Positions 24,644 to 32,703 of a DNA stretch of 64,000 nucleotides are shown piece after piece (the first letter of the stretch is position 1; each line of letters opens with the position of its first letter). The translations under genes and the position numbers were made by a program. Source of the stretch: Caldilineaceae bacterium (GTDB taxonomy: Bacteria; Chloroflexota; Anaerolineae; Caldilineales; Caldilineaceae); contig JAHBVH010000025.1 of assembly GCA_019637645.1 (NCBI GenBank), positions 33,949 to 97,948 on the forward strand. The letters are read 5' to 3'. The notes under the pieces are model-generated. The model made no database searches, was not told the DNA's origin, and saw only the letters and a list, made by a program, of their open reading frames with translations.

Positions 24644-25540
24644 ATGACAGAACCATTGCAAACCCTTTCCCAGAGCATGGCGACGTTGGTTGAGCAGAGC
24701 GATCCCAAGGTCGTGCGAGTGGAGGCGCGCCAACGGATGCCCGCTAGTGGGGTGATCTGGTCGGCGGATGGGTTGATTGTCACCTCCCACCATGTGGTGG
24801 AGCGGGATGAGCAGATCCAGGTGGGGCTGGCCGATGGAAGAACCGTCGCGGCAACCTTAGTGGGGCGCGACCCAGGGGCCGATCTAGCGGTGTTGCGGGC
24901 GGAGGCGACTGGCTTGACCGCGGCAACGTGGGTCGATGCCAGCGATTTACGTGTAGGCCATCTGCTACTCGCGTTGGGACGGCCTGGTACACGGATCCAG
25001 GCAACGTTGGGCATCGCCAGCGCCGTCGGTGGGGCCTGGCGCACACCGAGTGGTGGTGAGATCGATCACTACTTACAAACCGATGTGGTCATGTATCCAG
25101 GTTTTTCAGGTGGCCCGTTGGTGGCAGCGGATGGCCGTTTTGCCGGGGTAACCACTTCTGCCTTAATGCGTGGGGTTAGTTTGGCGATTCCCAGTACCAC
25201 GATCCGCAAAGTGGTCGAAACCTTGGTGGCCCATGGACACATGCCGCGCGGCTACCTAGGCATTGGCATTCAGCCGGTGCGCCTCGCCGATGGCTTGCAA
25301 CAGAGCATCGGTCAAGAAACTGGCTTGATTGTCATGTCGGTGGAGAGTGACAGCCCCGCTGCCCAAGCAGGGATGATGCAGGGAGATGTCTTGGTCAAGC
25401 TCGCTGGTGCGCCAGTACGTCATGTCGATGAGCTACAAGTATTGCTCAGTGGCGAACGGGTCGGCAAGCAGATCGAAACCCAGGTGGTGCGGGGAGGCCA
25501 GCTCCACACCTTTGCGTTGACGATTGGTCGAGGCAGATAA
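24644..25540 (+). CDS. Trypsin-like serine protease with PDZ domain (HtrA/DegP-like)
   Basis: 298 residues. The catalytic triad is visible: His in VTSHHVV near 50, Asp in PGADLAVLR near 84, Ser in GFSGGPLV near 160 (GNSGGP in most relatives). The C-terminal third, from RGYLGIGIQPV, is a PDZ domain with SPAAQAGMMQGDVLVKLAGAPV. There is no signal peptide or membrane anchor, which is unusual because HtrA proteases normally act in the cell envelope; it may act in the cytosol or be exported unconventionally. AAGGAG stands 11 bases before ATG 24644. A second, PDZ-less relative follows 69 bases later. Confidence 0.9.
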   Translation: MTEPLQTLSQSMATLVEQSDPKVVRVEARQRMPASGVIWSADGLIVTSHHVVERDEQIQVGLADGRTVAATLVGRDPGADLAVLRAEATGLTAATWVDASDLRVGHLLLALGRPGTRIQATLGIASAVGGAWRTPSGGEIDHYLQTDVVMYPGFSGGPLVAADGRFAGVTTSALMRGVSLAIPSTTIRKVVETLVAHGHMPRGYLGIGIQPVRLADGLQQSIGQETGLIVMSVESDSPAAQAGMMQGDVLVKLAGAPVRHVDELQVLLSGERVGKQIETQVVRGGQLHTFALTIGRGR

Positions 25541-25542
25541 TT

Positions 25543-25587
25543 AACAATTGTCAATTGATAGTTGATAGCTGTCAATTGACAATTGTT
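25543..25587. repeat. AT-rich inverted repeat (AACAATTGTCAATTGA arms)
   Basis: Perfect 16-bp arms at 25543-25558 and 25572-25587. It fills most of the gap between the two protease genes. Related AATTGACAATT/TTAACAATT words recur near 57916. Confidence 0.7.
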
Positions 25588-25609
25588 CCGGTCAAGTGAA
25601 AGTGAAGCG

Positions 25610-26287
25610 ATGAACGAACTTTTGCAGCAATTTAGCACAGGCATGGCCGGGGTAGGTGAGCAGGTGCTACCGGCGGTCGTGCAGATTCGGAATGGGCATA
25701 GCAGTGCGGGTACAGGGATCATCTGGCGTGGGGATGGTCTGATTGTGACGAATGCCCATGTCGTCAGTTCGGCAGCTACCCGACGTTCTGTCAGGGCTGC
25801 CGAACTGACAGTTGTTCTGACCGATGGCCGTACCTTTACGCCGCGTATCTTAGCACTCGAGCCCACCCGTGATCTGGCCGTTTTGCAGATCGACGCGCAG
25901 CAGTTGCCGACGGTAGCGCTTGGTCAATCCGAGCACCTGAAACCAGGCGAATTGGTCTTTGCCTTTGGTTTCCCCTGGGGCGTGGCCGGTGGTGCGACGA
26001 CGGGTGTAGTGATCGGCGTTGGCGCACAAGTGGGCGATTTTCGTGACACGACGCAAGAGTGGGTAGCAGCTAGTTTGCACCTGCGGCCCGGCCACTCGGG
26101 GGGACCCATGGTCGATGGTGCCGGTCGGCTGATTGGGATCAATACGCTGATGAATGGGCCTGACGTAGGCGTGGCCGTACCCGTCGATGCCGCCAAGCAG
26201 TTTGTCCAATCGGTGCTGACCAAGCACCAACATCAAGAACGAGCGCTTCCCCCTCCCTCGGTCTCTTCTCCGGTGGTTGTGGTGTAA
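25610..26287 (+). CDS. Trypsin-like serine protease without PDZ domain
   Basis: 225 residues from ATG 25610; a TTG at 25583 lies inside the inverted repeat and is rejected. The triad is His in VTNAHVV, Asp in PTRDLAVLQ, Ser in PGHSGGPMV, so the protease domain looks active. The protein ends soon after the chymotrypsin fold with a Pro/Val-rich tail and has no PDZ domain. Like its neighbour it lacks a signal peptide. The pair share the GGDGLIVT and DLAVL style and probably arose by duplication followed by PDZ loss. The shared location suggests joint expression. Confidence 0.88.
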   Translation: MNELLQQFSTGMAGVGEQVLPAVVQIRNGHSSAGTGIIWRGDGLIVTNAHVVSSAATRRSVRAAELTVVLTDGRTFTPRILALEPTRDLAVLQIDAQQLPTVALGQSEHLKPGELVFAFGFPWGVAGGATTGVVIGVGAQVGDFRDTTQEWVAASLHLRPGHSGGPMVDGAGRLIGINTLMNGPDVGVAVPVDAAKQFVQSVLTKHQHQERALPPPSVSSPVVVV

Positions 26288-26382
26288 TTCGAGTGTTCGC
26301 ATTGTTTCTACAAAATCTGCGGAATTGGGCTGCATCATCTTGCCTTCTGAACAAGGGAACTAGCGCGTTGAGCAAAGTTTTC

Positions 26383-28212
26383 TTACGGTTCCAGCAATAA
26401 CGTTCCCCCATCGCCACCTCGGCCACCTTCCCATAGCTGCCGAAAGGTGACCGAGGTAGCAAGCAAGCTATCCACTGTTCCTTGGTCCACAATACGGCCA
26501 TCCTGCAATACCAGGATCTGATCCGCCTGGCGCAAAGCGGCGCGACGATGGGAAACGACCAGGCAGGTCGGGCGCATGGGCAGGGCAAAGAGCCGCTGCC
26601 AGAGTTGTTGCTCGGTCTCGACATCCAGCGCGCTGGAAAGGTCGTCAAACACTAGGAGCGCTGGGGGTGTACCCAAACCACGCACAAACATACGCGCGGC
26701 CGCCGCCCGTTGAATTTGTCCACCCGACAGCTTCACACCTTTCGGCCCCACGACAGTGGCCAGCCCCGCTTCGAGGCTGGCCACATCTTTTTCCAACACA
26801 GCTGCCTTGATAGCCCGTTCCAGATCGACCGCCGCGTCTGGCAGACCGAGCAGAAGATTCTCATGCAAGGTGGTACTAAAAAGGCGTGGCACTTGCGCAG
26901 TATAGGCACAGCGCGGCGGCACGAAGAAATCACCCGCGTTCTCCACCGTGCGGCCATTCCAAAGGATTGCCCCCGCGTCTTTGGGCAATAACCCTAGCAG
27001 GGTACGTAGTAAGGTCGTTTTTCCCGCGCCAATGCGTCCCGTGATCACCGTAAAGGAGCCGGGTGCTAGGTGCAGATCGACCGCGAAAATGCCGCGCATC
27101 GAGCCAGGGTAGGTGTACGTCAGACCGGTAACGCTTAGCTGTTGCAGTTCATCGGCCCCTGTACGCACCGGCGCTTGCAGGGTGGGCAACACACCATCTT
27201 GCCAAGTAGGACCACGCTCGATCAGCCGTTCCGAAGGGGCATCGCCCAGCACTTCTTCGAGGCGACGCACCGAGACCCCCGTCTGTTTGTAACGCGCCCA
27301 GAATGATCCACAAAAAGCGACCACCTCGGCCAATACAGCCATTTGATAGGAAAAGAGGGTAAAGTCGCCGACCGTAAAACGCTGTTCTTGCATGACAAAG
27401 ACAGCCGCAAAGAGAATGACGCTCGTGCCCAGACTCCCCGATTGAATGTAGAGTGAGTCGAGCAGCTCACTAAAGGCCCGATCAATGAGGGCTGCCTTGC
27501 GGCGGGTTTCGTTGAGGCGGGCAAAATGATCCACAAACTTATTTTCAGCCCGCGCCACTTGGATGGCCTGAACCGCGCCAAAACTCTCGGCAATAAAGCC
27601 GGTGACACGGCTGCTAGCGATGCGGGTAGCTTGCCGATATTTCTCAATGCGTTTGGACGCGGTATTGGAAATCACCACCAATAAAATGAGCGGTGAAAGA
27701 CTGATGGCCGTCATCAAGGGGCTGACTCGCCACATCGCGGTGAGGGCCAACGCGGCATAGGAGCCATAGGCAACGATATTATTACACCAAAGGGCGAACC
27801 AAGGCAGCTCATTTACATCATCACGTAGGCGCCCGATCACCGCGCCGGGCGCTTCGGGGAGGGCAGCTGCGCCGGGCTGGGCAAAGATGCGCTGCAACAG
27901 ATTCTTGTGCAAAAAGGTCTGTGTGCGAAAGTGATAGGGGACGTTGCTGCGGATGGTGGCGAAGAGGCCCATATTCTTGACAAGTTGACCAACCGTTAAG
28001 AAGGCCAGGATCGTCCAAAAGCTGCGTCCAGCCGGGGCAGCGCCCGACAGCAGATCAAAGAACTGTTGGGCCACCCAGCCGGGGATGAAAAAGCAGAGAC
28101 AGAAAAGCGTATAGCCAAGGGTGTTGGCGAGAAAGCGCCACGGTTCGGCGCGGATCATGCCCAAGGTAAAGCGCCAAGTTGGCATGGCGGCGCGGAGCAC
28201 GGGTGTTGTCAT
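26383..28212 (-). CDS. ABC exporter subunit with degenerate Walker B (half-transporter)
   Basis: 609 residues from ATG 28212 (AAGGAA seven bases upstream). About six membrane helices occupy residues 15-310 and the ATPase domain 345-600. Walker A is GRIGAGKTT near 394, the signature is a normal LSGGQ near 499, but the catalytic Glu after Walker B is Asp (LLVFDDLSSALD near 521). The partner subunit at 28303 has the reverse pattern (normal DE, altered signature LSAGE). Together they form one consensus and one degenerate ATP site, as known for heterodimeric exporters of the BmrCD/LmrCD/TM287-288 type. Likely function is export of drugs, lipids or peptides. Confidence 0.93.
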   Translation of the reverse strand: MTTPVLRAAMPTWRFTLGMIRAEPWRFLANTLGYTLFCLCFFIPGWVAQQFFDLLSGAAPAGRSFWTILAFLTVGQLVKNMGLFATIRSNVPYHFRTQTFLHKNLLQRIFAQPGAAALPEAPGAVIGRLRDDVNELPWFALWCNNIVAYGSYAALALTAMWRVSPLMTAISLSPLILLVVISNTASKRIEKYRQATRIASSRVTGFIAESFGAVQAIQVARAENKFVDHFARLNETRRKAALIDRAFSELLDSLYIQSGSLGTSVILFAAVFVMQEQRFTVGDFTLFSYQMAVLAEVVAFCGSFWARYKQTGVSVRRLEEVLGDAPSERLIERGPTWQDGVLPTLQAPVRTGADELQQLSVTGLTYTYPGSMRGIFAVDLHLAPGSFTVITGRIGAGKTTLLRTLLGLLPKDAGAILWNGRTVENAGDFFVPPRCAYTAQVPRLFSTTLHENLLLGLPDAAVDLERAIKAAVLEKDVASLEAGLATVVGPKGVKLSGGQIQRAAAARMFVRGLGTPPALLVFDDLSSALDVETEQQLWQRLFALPMRPTCLVVSHRRAALRQADQILVLQDGRIVDQGTVDSLLATSVTFRQLWEGGRGGDGGTLLLEP

Positions 28213-28254
28213 ATTGAGATTCCTTGTGGAATGGATCATGGTCAGTCGATAGGC

Positions 28255-28299
28255 CCGTTAACAGTTGTCGATTAATGATCAATCGACAACTGTTAACGG
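28255..28299. repeat. 19-bp inverted repeat between the two exporter genes
   Basis: Perfect 19-bp arms at 28255-28273 and 28281-28299 with a seven-base loop. It follows the stop of the upstream exporter gene (28303, minus strand) by three bases and precedes the second gene. It could set the relative mRNA levels of the two subunits. No T tract follows, so full termination is unlikely. Confidence 0.75.
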
Positions 28300-28302
28300 C
28301 GT

Positions 28303-30087
28303 TTATGCGAGCACTTCAGTTAGGCCGGTTTGGAGCAACGCATAGAACCGAGAAGTAGGGTCATTAGCAAGCTGTTGACGGTCACCTTGTTCCTGAATGC
28401 AGCCATCGTGCAAGATCAACAGTTGATCGGCCCGTTGAATAGTTGCCAAGCGATGGGCGATGATGATAGCCGTGCGCGGGCCATCCGTACCCGCCAACAG
28501 TTTGTCCACAGCCCGTTCAAGCAGCCGTTCGGTGGCGGGGTCTAGCCGCGACGTCGCTTCGTCGAGAATCACCAATTCCGGTTTGTGGAGAAAGACGCGC
28601 AGAAAGGCGAGCAGTTGTGCTTCCCCAGCCGAAAGACTATTGCCTTCGCTCTGCAACTCGCTATCCAACCCATTCGGCAGCCGCCGCAACCATTCGCCTA
28701 GCTCCAACATTTCGATGACAGCATGGATACGCTCATCAGAAATTGTGGGATCAAAGAAGGTCAGATTGTCGCGGACACTGGCCTGAAAGAGCTGGACATC
28801 TTGCGTCACCATGCCGATGCGCCCGCGCAAATCGCGCAAGCCCAGCTGCCGAATATCGACGGCCTCATCATTCGTATTCAAACAGATGCGCCCAGACGTT
28901 GGATCATAGAGCCGATAGAGCAAGCGGGTGAGCGTTGTCTTGCCGCTCCCCGTGCGCCCCAACAGCCCTAGCACTTTGCCCGCGGGCAGCTGAAAGGAGA
29001 GCGCCTGCAATACTGGCTCACCTTCCCCATAGCCAAAGGTCACGTTATCAAAGGTGACAGCTGGTGGGGCGGCGCGCAGCGTAGCACTCCCTTGATCCTG
29101 AATTTTGCTGGGCGTGTCCGCTAGGGCGAAGACGCGATGGATGCCAGCCAGTGCCTTTTGCACATGTTGGAGTTGGGTGGTGATCTCATCCAGCGGGCGT
29201 AAGAGGCGGTCGTTATACCAGATCATGAGATAGACCGTGCCGAGAGTGATGGAACCGTTGGTAAAAAGCCAATAGGAAAAAGAGAAGGCAATCACCTGGC
29301 CGATGAGATAGAAGAGATCCCACATACTTAAGAAGAGCCACTCGCGATTGCCACCTTGAACTTCACTGGTCAGCCGCGCCTTGCTCAGTTGAAAGAGCTT
29401 ACGGAGCGTATAGCCAACCGCGCCACTGGAGCGGAGATCTTCGGTTCCCGCCAAATATTCTGCAAAGAAGCTGAAGAGATCGGCGGCACGCTGCCGGGTC
29501 ACTTCCCAGAAAGGGGTAGTCCAGCGCCGGCCCACCGCGAGGCAATAGAGACAGATGAGCGCATAGAGCGCGAGGGTCGCACTCATCCGCCAATCAATCC
29601 AGGCAAGCACGATGAGCACCCCGACCAAGAGCAGAAGATTTCCCAACACGCGCAGCACAAACTGGGCAAAGAAGATGGCAATCTCGGCTACGTCGCCATC
29701 CAAGCGCTCAATCATTTCACCGGGCGTGTGGCTGTTATGAAAGCTCATGTCAAGGTGCAGGGCATGGCGCGTCAGATCGTTGCGCAATTGATTGGTCGCC
29801 CGCCAACCCACATCTTCGCCGACATAGGTCGCGGCGACGGTCGCGCCTTGCAGGAGCAACGTAGCCAAGAAGAAAGTTGCCGCCGCCAGCAGGAGCGAAC
29901 GGACAGGCAGGACAGCATCCGCGTTGGTGGCTAGCGCCGTATCGATAAAGTAGCGAATGATCTGCGGATTCAACAGCTGCAAGCCAATCGTCGCTACGAT
30001 CAGCCCTGCCAGCAAAAAGACCTTGCCACGCAGAGGGGTCAGGTATTGCCACAAAAAATTCCAATAGCGTTGGTGCGTGTGCGTCAT
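28303..30087 (-). CDS. ABC exporter subunit with consensus Walker B and altered signature
   Basis: 594 residues. Membrane domain about 15-310, ATPase domain about 340-580. Walker A GRTGSGKTT near 380, Walker B plus catalytic Glu LVILDEATSRLD near 506, H-loop IIAHRLAT; the signature motif is LSAGE near 482 instead of LSGGQ. The canonical Glu here and the canonical LSGGQ of the partner make up the active ATP site. GAGGAG lies six bases before ATG 30087, and the methyltransferase stop is 23 bases upstream, so methyltransferase and exporter form one operon. Confidence 0.93.
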   Translation of the reverse strand: MTHTHQRYWNFLWQYLTPLRGKVFLLAGLIVATIGLQLLNPQIIRYFIDTALATNADAVLPVRSLLLAAATFFLATLLLQGATVAATYVGEDVGWRATNQLRNDLTRHALHLDMSFHNSHTPGEMIERLDGDVAEIAIFFAQFVLRVLGNLLLLVGVLIVLAWIDWRMSATLALYALICLYCLAVGRRWTTPFWEVTRQRAADLFSFFAEYLAGTEDLRSSGAVGYTLRKLFQLSKARLTSEVQGGNREWLFLSMWDLFYLIGQVIAFSFSYWLFTNGSITLGTVYLMIWYNDRLLRPLDEITTQLQHVQKALAGIHRVFALADTPSKIQDQGSATLRAAPPAVTFDNVTFGYGEGEPVLQALSFQLPAGKVLGLLGRTGSGKTTLTRLLYRLYDPTSGRICLNTNDEAVDIRQLGLRDLRGRIGMVTQDVQLFQASVRDNLTFFDPTISDERIHAVIEMLELGEWLRRLPNGLDSELQSEGNSLSAGEAQLLAFLRVFLHKPELVILDEATSRLDPATERLLERAVDKLLAGTDGPRTAIIIAHRLATIQRADQLLILHDGCIQEQGDRQQLANDPTSRFYALLQTGLTEVLA

Positions 30088-30110
30088 AGGTCGCTCCTCA
30101 TGTTGGATAG

Positions 30111-30917
30111 CTACACAGGTTGCTGTTGGTGAAAAATTTCGTAGAGGATCACACTGGTCGCCACGGCCAGGTTGAGGGAGTCGCTCTTACCAGCCATAGG
30201 GATCCGCGTCAGTGCGGTACAAAGCTGCTGCTGCTCTAGCCCCAGGCCAGTCCGCTCACTGCCCATCAGCAAGATGACTGGGCTGGGGTAGCGGAACGTG
30301 CGGTAATCCAGCGGTGCTTCTGGGCTAGTGCCGATGATCGGCAACTCCTGCTGGCGCGCCCAGGCTGTCATGTCCGCAAAGGTGGTACGCACCAGTGGCA
30401 AGGCGAAGAATGCGCCCATGCTGGCCCGCACCGCTTCGGGATGATAAGGATCGGCAGTGTCGCCTAATAGAAGTAAGCCAGCGCAACGAATGGCATCACA
30501 AGTCCGCATGATCGCGCCCAGATTGCCTGGGTTGCCCACCCCGTCCAACGCCACCCAGATGGCATCTGGGGCGAGTTGGAGCTGTGCCAATACAGTCCGT
30601 TGGGCGCGCACGACCGCGCCAATGCCCTGACGATTTTCCTTAAACGAGATCATGCGGAACTCAGCTGCGCTCAGCTCTAGGAGCGGAAGGTTAGCCACGC
30701 GTAGCGCCCTGACCACTTCGTGGCTGGCAGGCGTTGTAAAGAGGGTTGGAGCAATGACGGCCAATTCGACTTCTGCCCCAGCCTGTAGTGCCTGCTGGAC
30801 AATGCGCACGCCTTCGATGTAATAGGTACCGGTTCGGACGCGCTCGGCTGGTGTGCGCAACTGGCGAATCTGCTTGACCAAAGCAGGGATGTTGAAGGGC
30901 GGTTGGAAGTTAACCAT
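30111..30917 (-). CDS. SPOUT (TrmH/SpoU) family RNA methyltransferase
   Basis: 268 residues from ATG 30917, preceded by GGGGAGAGG. An N-terminal substrate-binding domain contains GTYYIEGVRIVQQAL, typical of TrmH-like enzymes. The SAM-binding knot has motif 1 LDGVGNPGNLGAIMRTCDA, motif 2 ILLMGSERTGL, and motif 3 IPMAGKSDSLNLAVATSVILYE, so 2'-O-ribose methylation of rRNA or tRNA is expected. Resistance methyltransferases TsnR and AviRb belong to this family. The gene leads an operon with a heterodimeric ABC exporter, and its ATG lies inside the last codons of a 46-codon upstream ORF (ATGGTTAA overlap). Target nucleotide unknown. Confidence 0.92.
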   Translation of the reverse strand: MVNFQPPFNIPALVKQIRQLRTPAERVRTGTYYIEGVRIVQQALQAGAEVELAVIAPTLFTTPASHEVVRALRVANLPLLELSAAEFRMISFKENRQGIGAVVRAQRTVLAQLQLAPDAIWVALDGVGNPGNLGAIMRTCDAIRCAGLLLLGDTADPYHPEAVRASMGAFFALPLVRTTFADMTAWARQQELPIIGTSPEAPLDYRTFRYPSPVILLMGSERTGLGLEQQQLCTALTRIPMAGKSDSLNLAVATSVILYEIFHQQQPV

Positions 30918-31050
30918 GATGGCCTCTCCCCACCCATAGCGTGTCGACGCGGGTAGCCCTTGGCCCAACAATAGACAGGATCAGTTGGTTGGAGAAAGAA
31001 AAGCGAACAGCTAGCCTGGTTGACAGGCGCAGCGCTTCATACGGAATCAT
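30910..31050 (-). CDS. 46-codon upstream ORF coupled to the methyltransferase
   Basis: A small ORF from ATG 31050 to TAA 30910-30912, with GGGAGA seven bases before the start. It begins MIPYEALRLSTRLAVRF and ends RVDTLWVGRGHHG; it is basic and moderately hydrophobic. Its stop overlaps the start of the RNA methyltransferase gene, the arrangement of a coupled leader peptide. It begins just after an intrinsic terminator, and the same frame extends back through that terminator to a TTG at 31128. I do not recognise a family. It could be a regulatory leader peptide or simply a chance ORF, so confidence is moderate. Confidence 0.45.
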   Translation of the reverse strand: MIPYEALRLSTRLAVRFSFSNQLILSIVGPRATRVDTLWVGRGHHG

Positions 31051-31093
31051 TCGGTTGTCTCCCAAACAGTTATCTTCAGGTAGCAGGCATAAC

Positions 31094-31121
31094 AAAAAAA
31101 CCCTACATCGGTTGATGTAGG
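31094..31121 (-). terminator. Intrinsic terminator in the leader of the methyltransferase-exporter operon
   Basis: On the minus strand CCTACATC (31121-31114), loop AACC, GATGTAGG (31109-31102), then G and seven T (31100-31094). It lies 110-140 bases downstream of a strong promoter and 170 bases before the methyltransferase start, so it either ends a small RNA or acts as an attenuator. Confidence 0.85.
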
Positions 31122-31154
31122 TTCGCAATCGCGTGATGATTTGTTATGGCAAGA

Positions 31155-31175
31155 CTACATGGATAACAATTGCAT
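31155..31175 (-). other. Possible six-codon leader ORF (MQLLSM)
   Basis: ATG 31175 to TAG 31155-31157 with AAGGTGA just upstream, located between promoter and terminator. The final ATGTAG can pair with CTACAT in the terminator's 5' arm. Too short to be called a gene with confidence. Confidence 0.25.
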
Positions 31176-31237
31176 GGAAGTCACCTTAGATCCTGGCGTG
31201 GCAGGTGGATAAACTGGCACAAAGATGTGCACCAACG

Positions 31238-31266
31238 AGTATAGCATGGCGTCGCAGAGGCGGCAA
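31238..31266 (-). promoter_or_regulatory. Strong sigma-70 promoter of the methyltransferase-exporter operon
   Basis: Minus strand TTGCCG (31266-31261), 17-base spacer, TATACT (31243-31238), with the TGn extended -10 element. Start expected near 31231. No other promoter-like sequence lies between it and the methyltransferase. Confidence 0.75.
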
Positions 31267-31286
31267 GTGGCTCGAGTGACATTCAC

Positions 31287-31324
31287 AAAAAAGAGCGTTA
31301 GGGTGCTCAACCCCTAACGCTCTT
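31287..31324 (-). terminator. Intrinsic terminator after the NTF2-like gene
   Basis: Perfect 13-bp stem, 31291-31303 with 31312-31324, eight-base loop, followed on the minus strand by six T (complement of the A run at 31287-31292). It closes the two-gene unit at 31374-32557. Confidence 0.88.
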
Positions 31325-31373
31325 TGCCATCTATATAGGTATAACACACTAAAAGCCTGTCAGGCTTAGAAGA

Positions 31374-31730
31374 TCAGCCAACCTGGCGGCGAATGAATGA
31401 GGAACGCCAGATCAAGCCGTCTGGGCGCAGTTCATGGATAGCAATCGCCTCAATGGTGATGCCGCCATCAAAGCCAGTGATCAATTCGCGGTCAACCACT
31501 ACGGTATCGTTGACCATGCGCGCTTGGACGGTCATGTGCAGATTAGGATTTTCGGCAAAGCGCTTACGATAGAGTTCGCGGGTCTGCTCAATCCCGCGGC
31601 TCAATATTTCACCAGTTTCATAAAGGCACGTCACAATATCCGGTGCCATAAAGCTACAAAAGGCATCGGCATCGCGCCGGTTATAGGCTTCCATTTGACG
31701 TTGCACAATCGCTTGCGCGTCTATGGTCAT
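31374..31730 (-). CDS. NTF2/SnoaL-like fold protein
   Basis: 118 residues from ATG 31730; GGAG overlapping the stop of the upstream gene (GGAGTAAG) is its ribosome site. The sequence AIVQRQMEAYNRRDADAFCSFMAPDI at the N-terminus and the alternating beta-strand C-terminus (ITIEAIAIHELRPDGLIWRSSFIR) are typical of SnoaL/steroid isomerase-like NTF2 proteins. Such proteins are enzymes or ligand-binding modules; the family is too diverse to name a reaction. A strong terminator follows. Confidence 0.8.
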   Translation of the reverse strand: MTIDAQAIVQRQMEAYNRRDADAFCSFMAPDIVTCLYETGEILSRGIEQTRELYRKRFAENPNLHMTVQARMVNDTVVVDRELITGFDGGITIEAIAIHELRPDGLIWRSSFIRRQVG

Positions 31731-31735
31731 GGTTC

Positions 31736-32557
31736 TTACTCCAGCGGGCTCAACCAACGCGTCGTCCCATCCCCATCAGCGGCCCAGCCTTCGACTTGAC
31801 CATCATCCGACCGAATCCGATACCAGGTGAAGCCCCCAGCGGATTGCGGGCCATCCAACACCGTAAATTGTTGGCCGGGATTGGCCCGCACCACTAACGG
31901 CGCATCAGGGCCAGGTAAGGCACGGATACTCAGCTGTCCGCCAGCGGGCATAGTAACCGAGACGCGATCATCGAGCCGTGGGGCCCGATTCACCGGTTGC
32001 GCCTCGCCCAATTGGGGACTGAGCCAGACCGTTTCAGCGTCCCGTTCTGCCACCCAACCGACATTGCCCTGTCCATTATCGACCCGCCACCAGGTAAAGT
32101 TATCGGCGCTCGTTGGCCCTTCCACCACAGTTACGCGTTGGTTAGTCGCTAGCTGCAACACTAAGGCCGCCCCCGATCTGGGCTCGGTCCGCATGTTAAG
32201 GCCAGCCGGGGCGGTGACGCGGGCGGACTGCCCAACCTGTAAGGCGGTTCCTGGCGGCGGTGTTGGCGTAAAGGTTGCCGTTGGTTCAGCAACCGGGGTA
32301 TCGGTGGCCAGAAGTGCAACGGTTGTATCTTGGGGAATCGGTTGAACACCCGCCTCTGGCTCGCCCGTTGTCACGGTAGACGTTGGCGCAAAAAAGGCGT
32401 CTGGTACGCTTACCGTTGGGGTGGGTACCGCACGCGGCGCAAAGCTGCCACAAGCTAATGCCGGCACCAGCCACAGGAGCGAAAGTGCCCACAGTAAGCG
32501 TAACGATCCTTTTCCCGCCATGCGCAATCGACTCAAACTGTGATAATTGTTATTCAT
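31736..32557 (-). CDS. Lipoprotein with two bacterial SH3 domains
   Basis: 273 residues. The N-terminal hydrophobic stretch ends LVPALACG, a lipobox placing Cys36 at the membrane surface. A Thr/Pro/Val-rich region (about 40-105) leads to two SH3b repeats: RVTAPAGLNMRTEPRSGAAL near 113 and VTMPAGGQLSIRALPGPDAPL near 205, each ending in a TWWRV/TWYRI plus GW motif (residues about 155 and 245). SH3b modules bind peptidoglycan or proteins of the cell wall. It shares a transcript with the NTF2-like gene five bases downstream. The specific partner is unknown. Confidence 0.87.
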   Translation of the reverse strand: MNNNYHSLSRLRMAGKGSLRLLWALSLLWLVPALACGSFAPRAVPTPTVSVPDAFFAPTSTVTTGEPEAGVQPIPQDTTVALLATDTPVAEPTATFTPTPPPGTALQVGQSARVTAPAGLNMRTEPRSGAALVLQLATNQRVTVVEGPTSADNFTWWRVDNGQGNVGWVAERDAETVWLSPQLGEAQPVNRAPRLDDRVSVTMPAGGQLSIRALPGPDAPLVVRANPGQQFTVLDGPQSAGGFTWYRIRSDDGQVEGWAADGDGTTRWLSPLE

Positions 32558-32703
32558 AAGGAAAAATTATAGCAGATATGATTGATTCTGGGTATTACCG
32601 AGGGCTTACAGGAAAATTAACACGTGCGAACAATTGGGTTGATGGACTTGCGCGGTTCACTGCATCAGAAGAGCGTTGGAGCGAGAAGGGACGCGTTTGG
32701 CTA

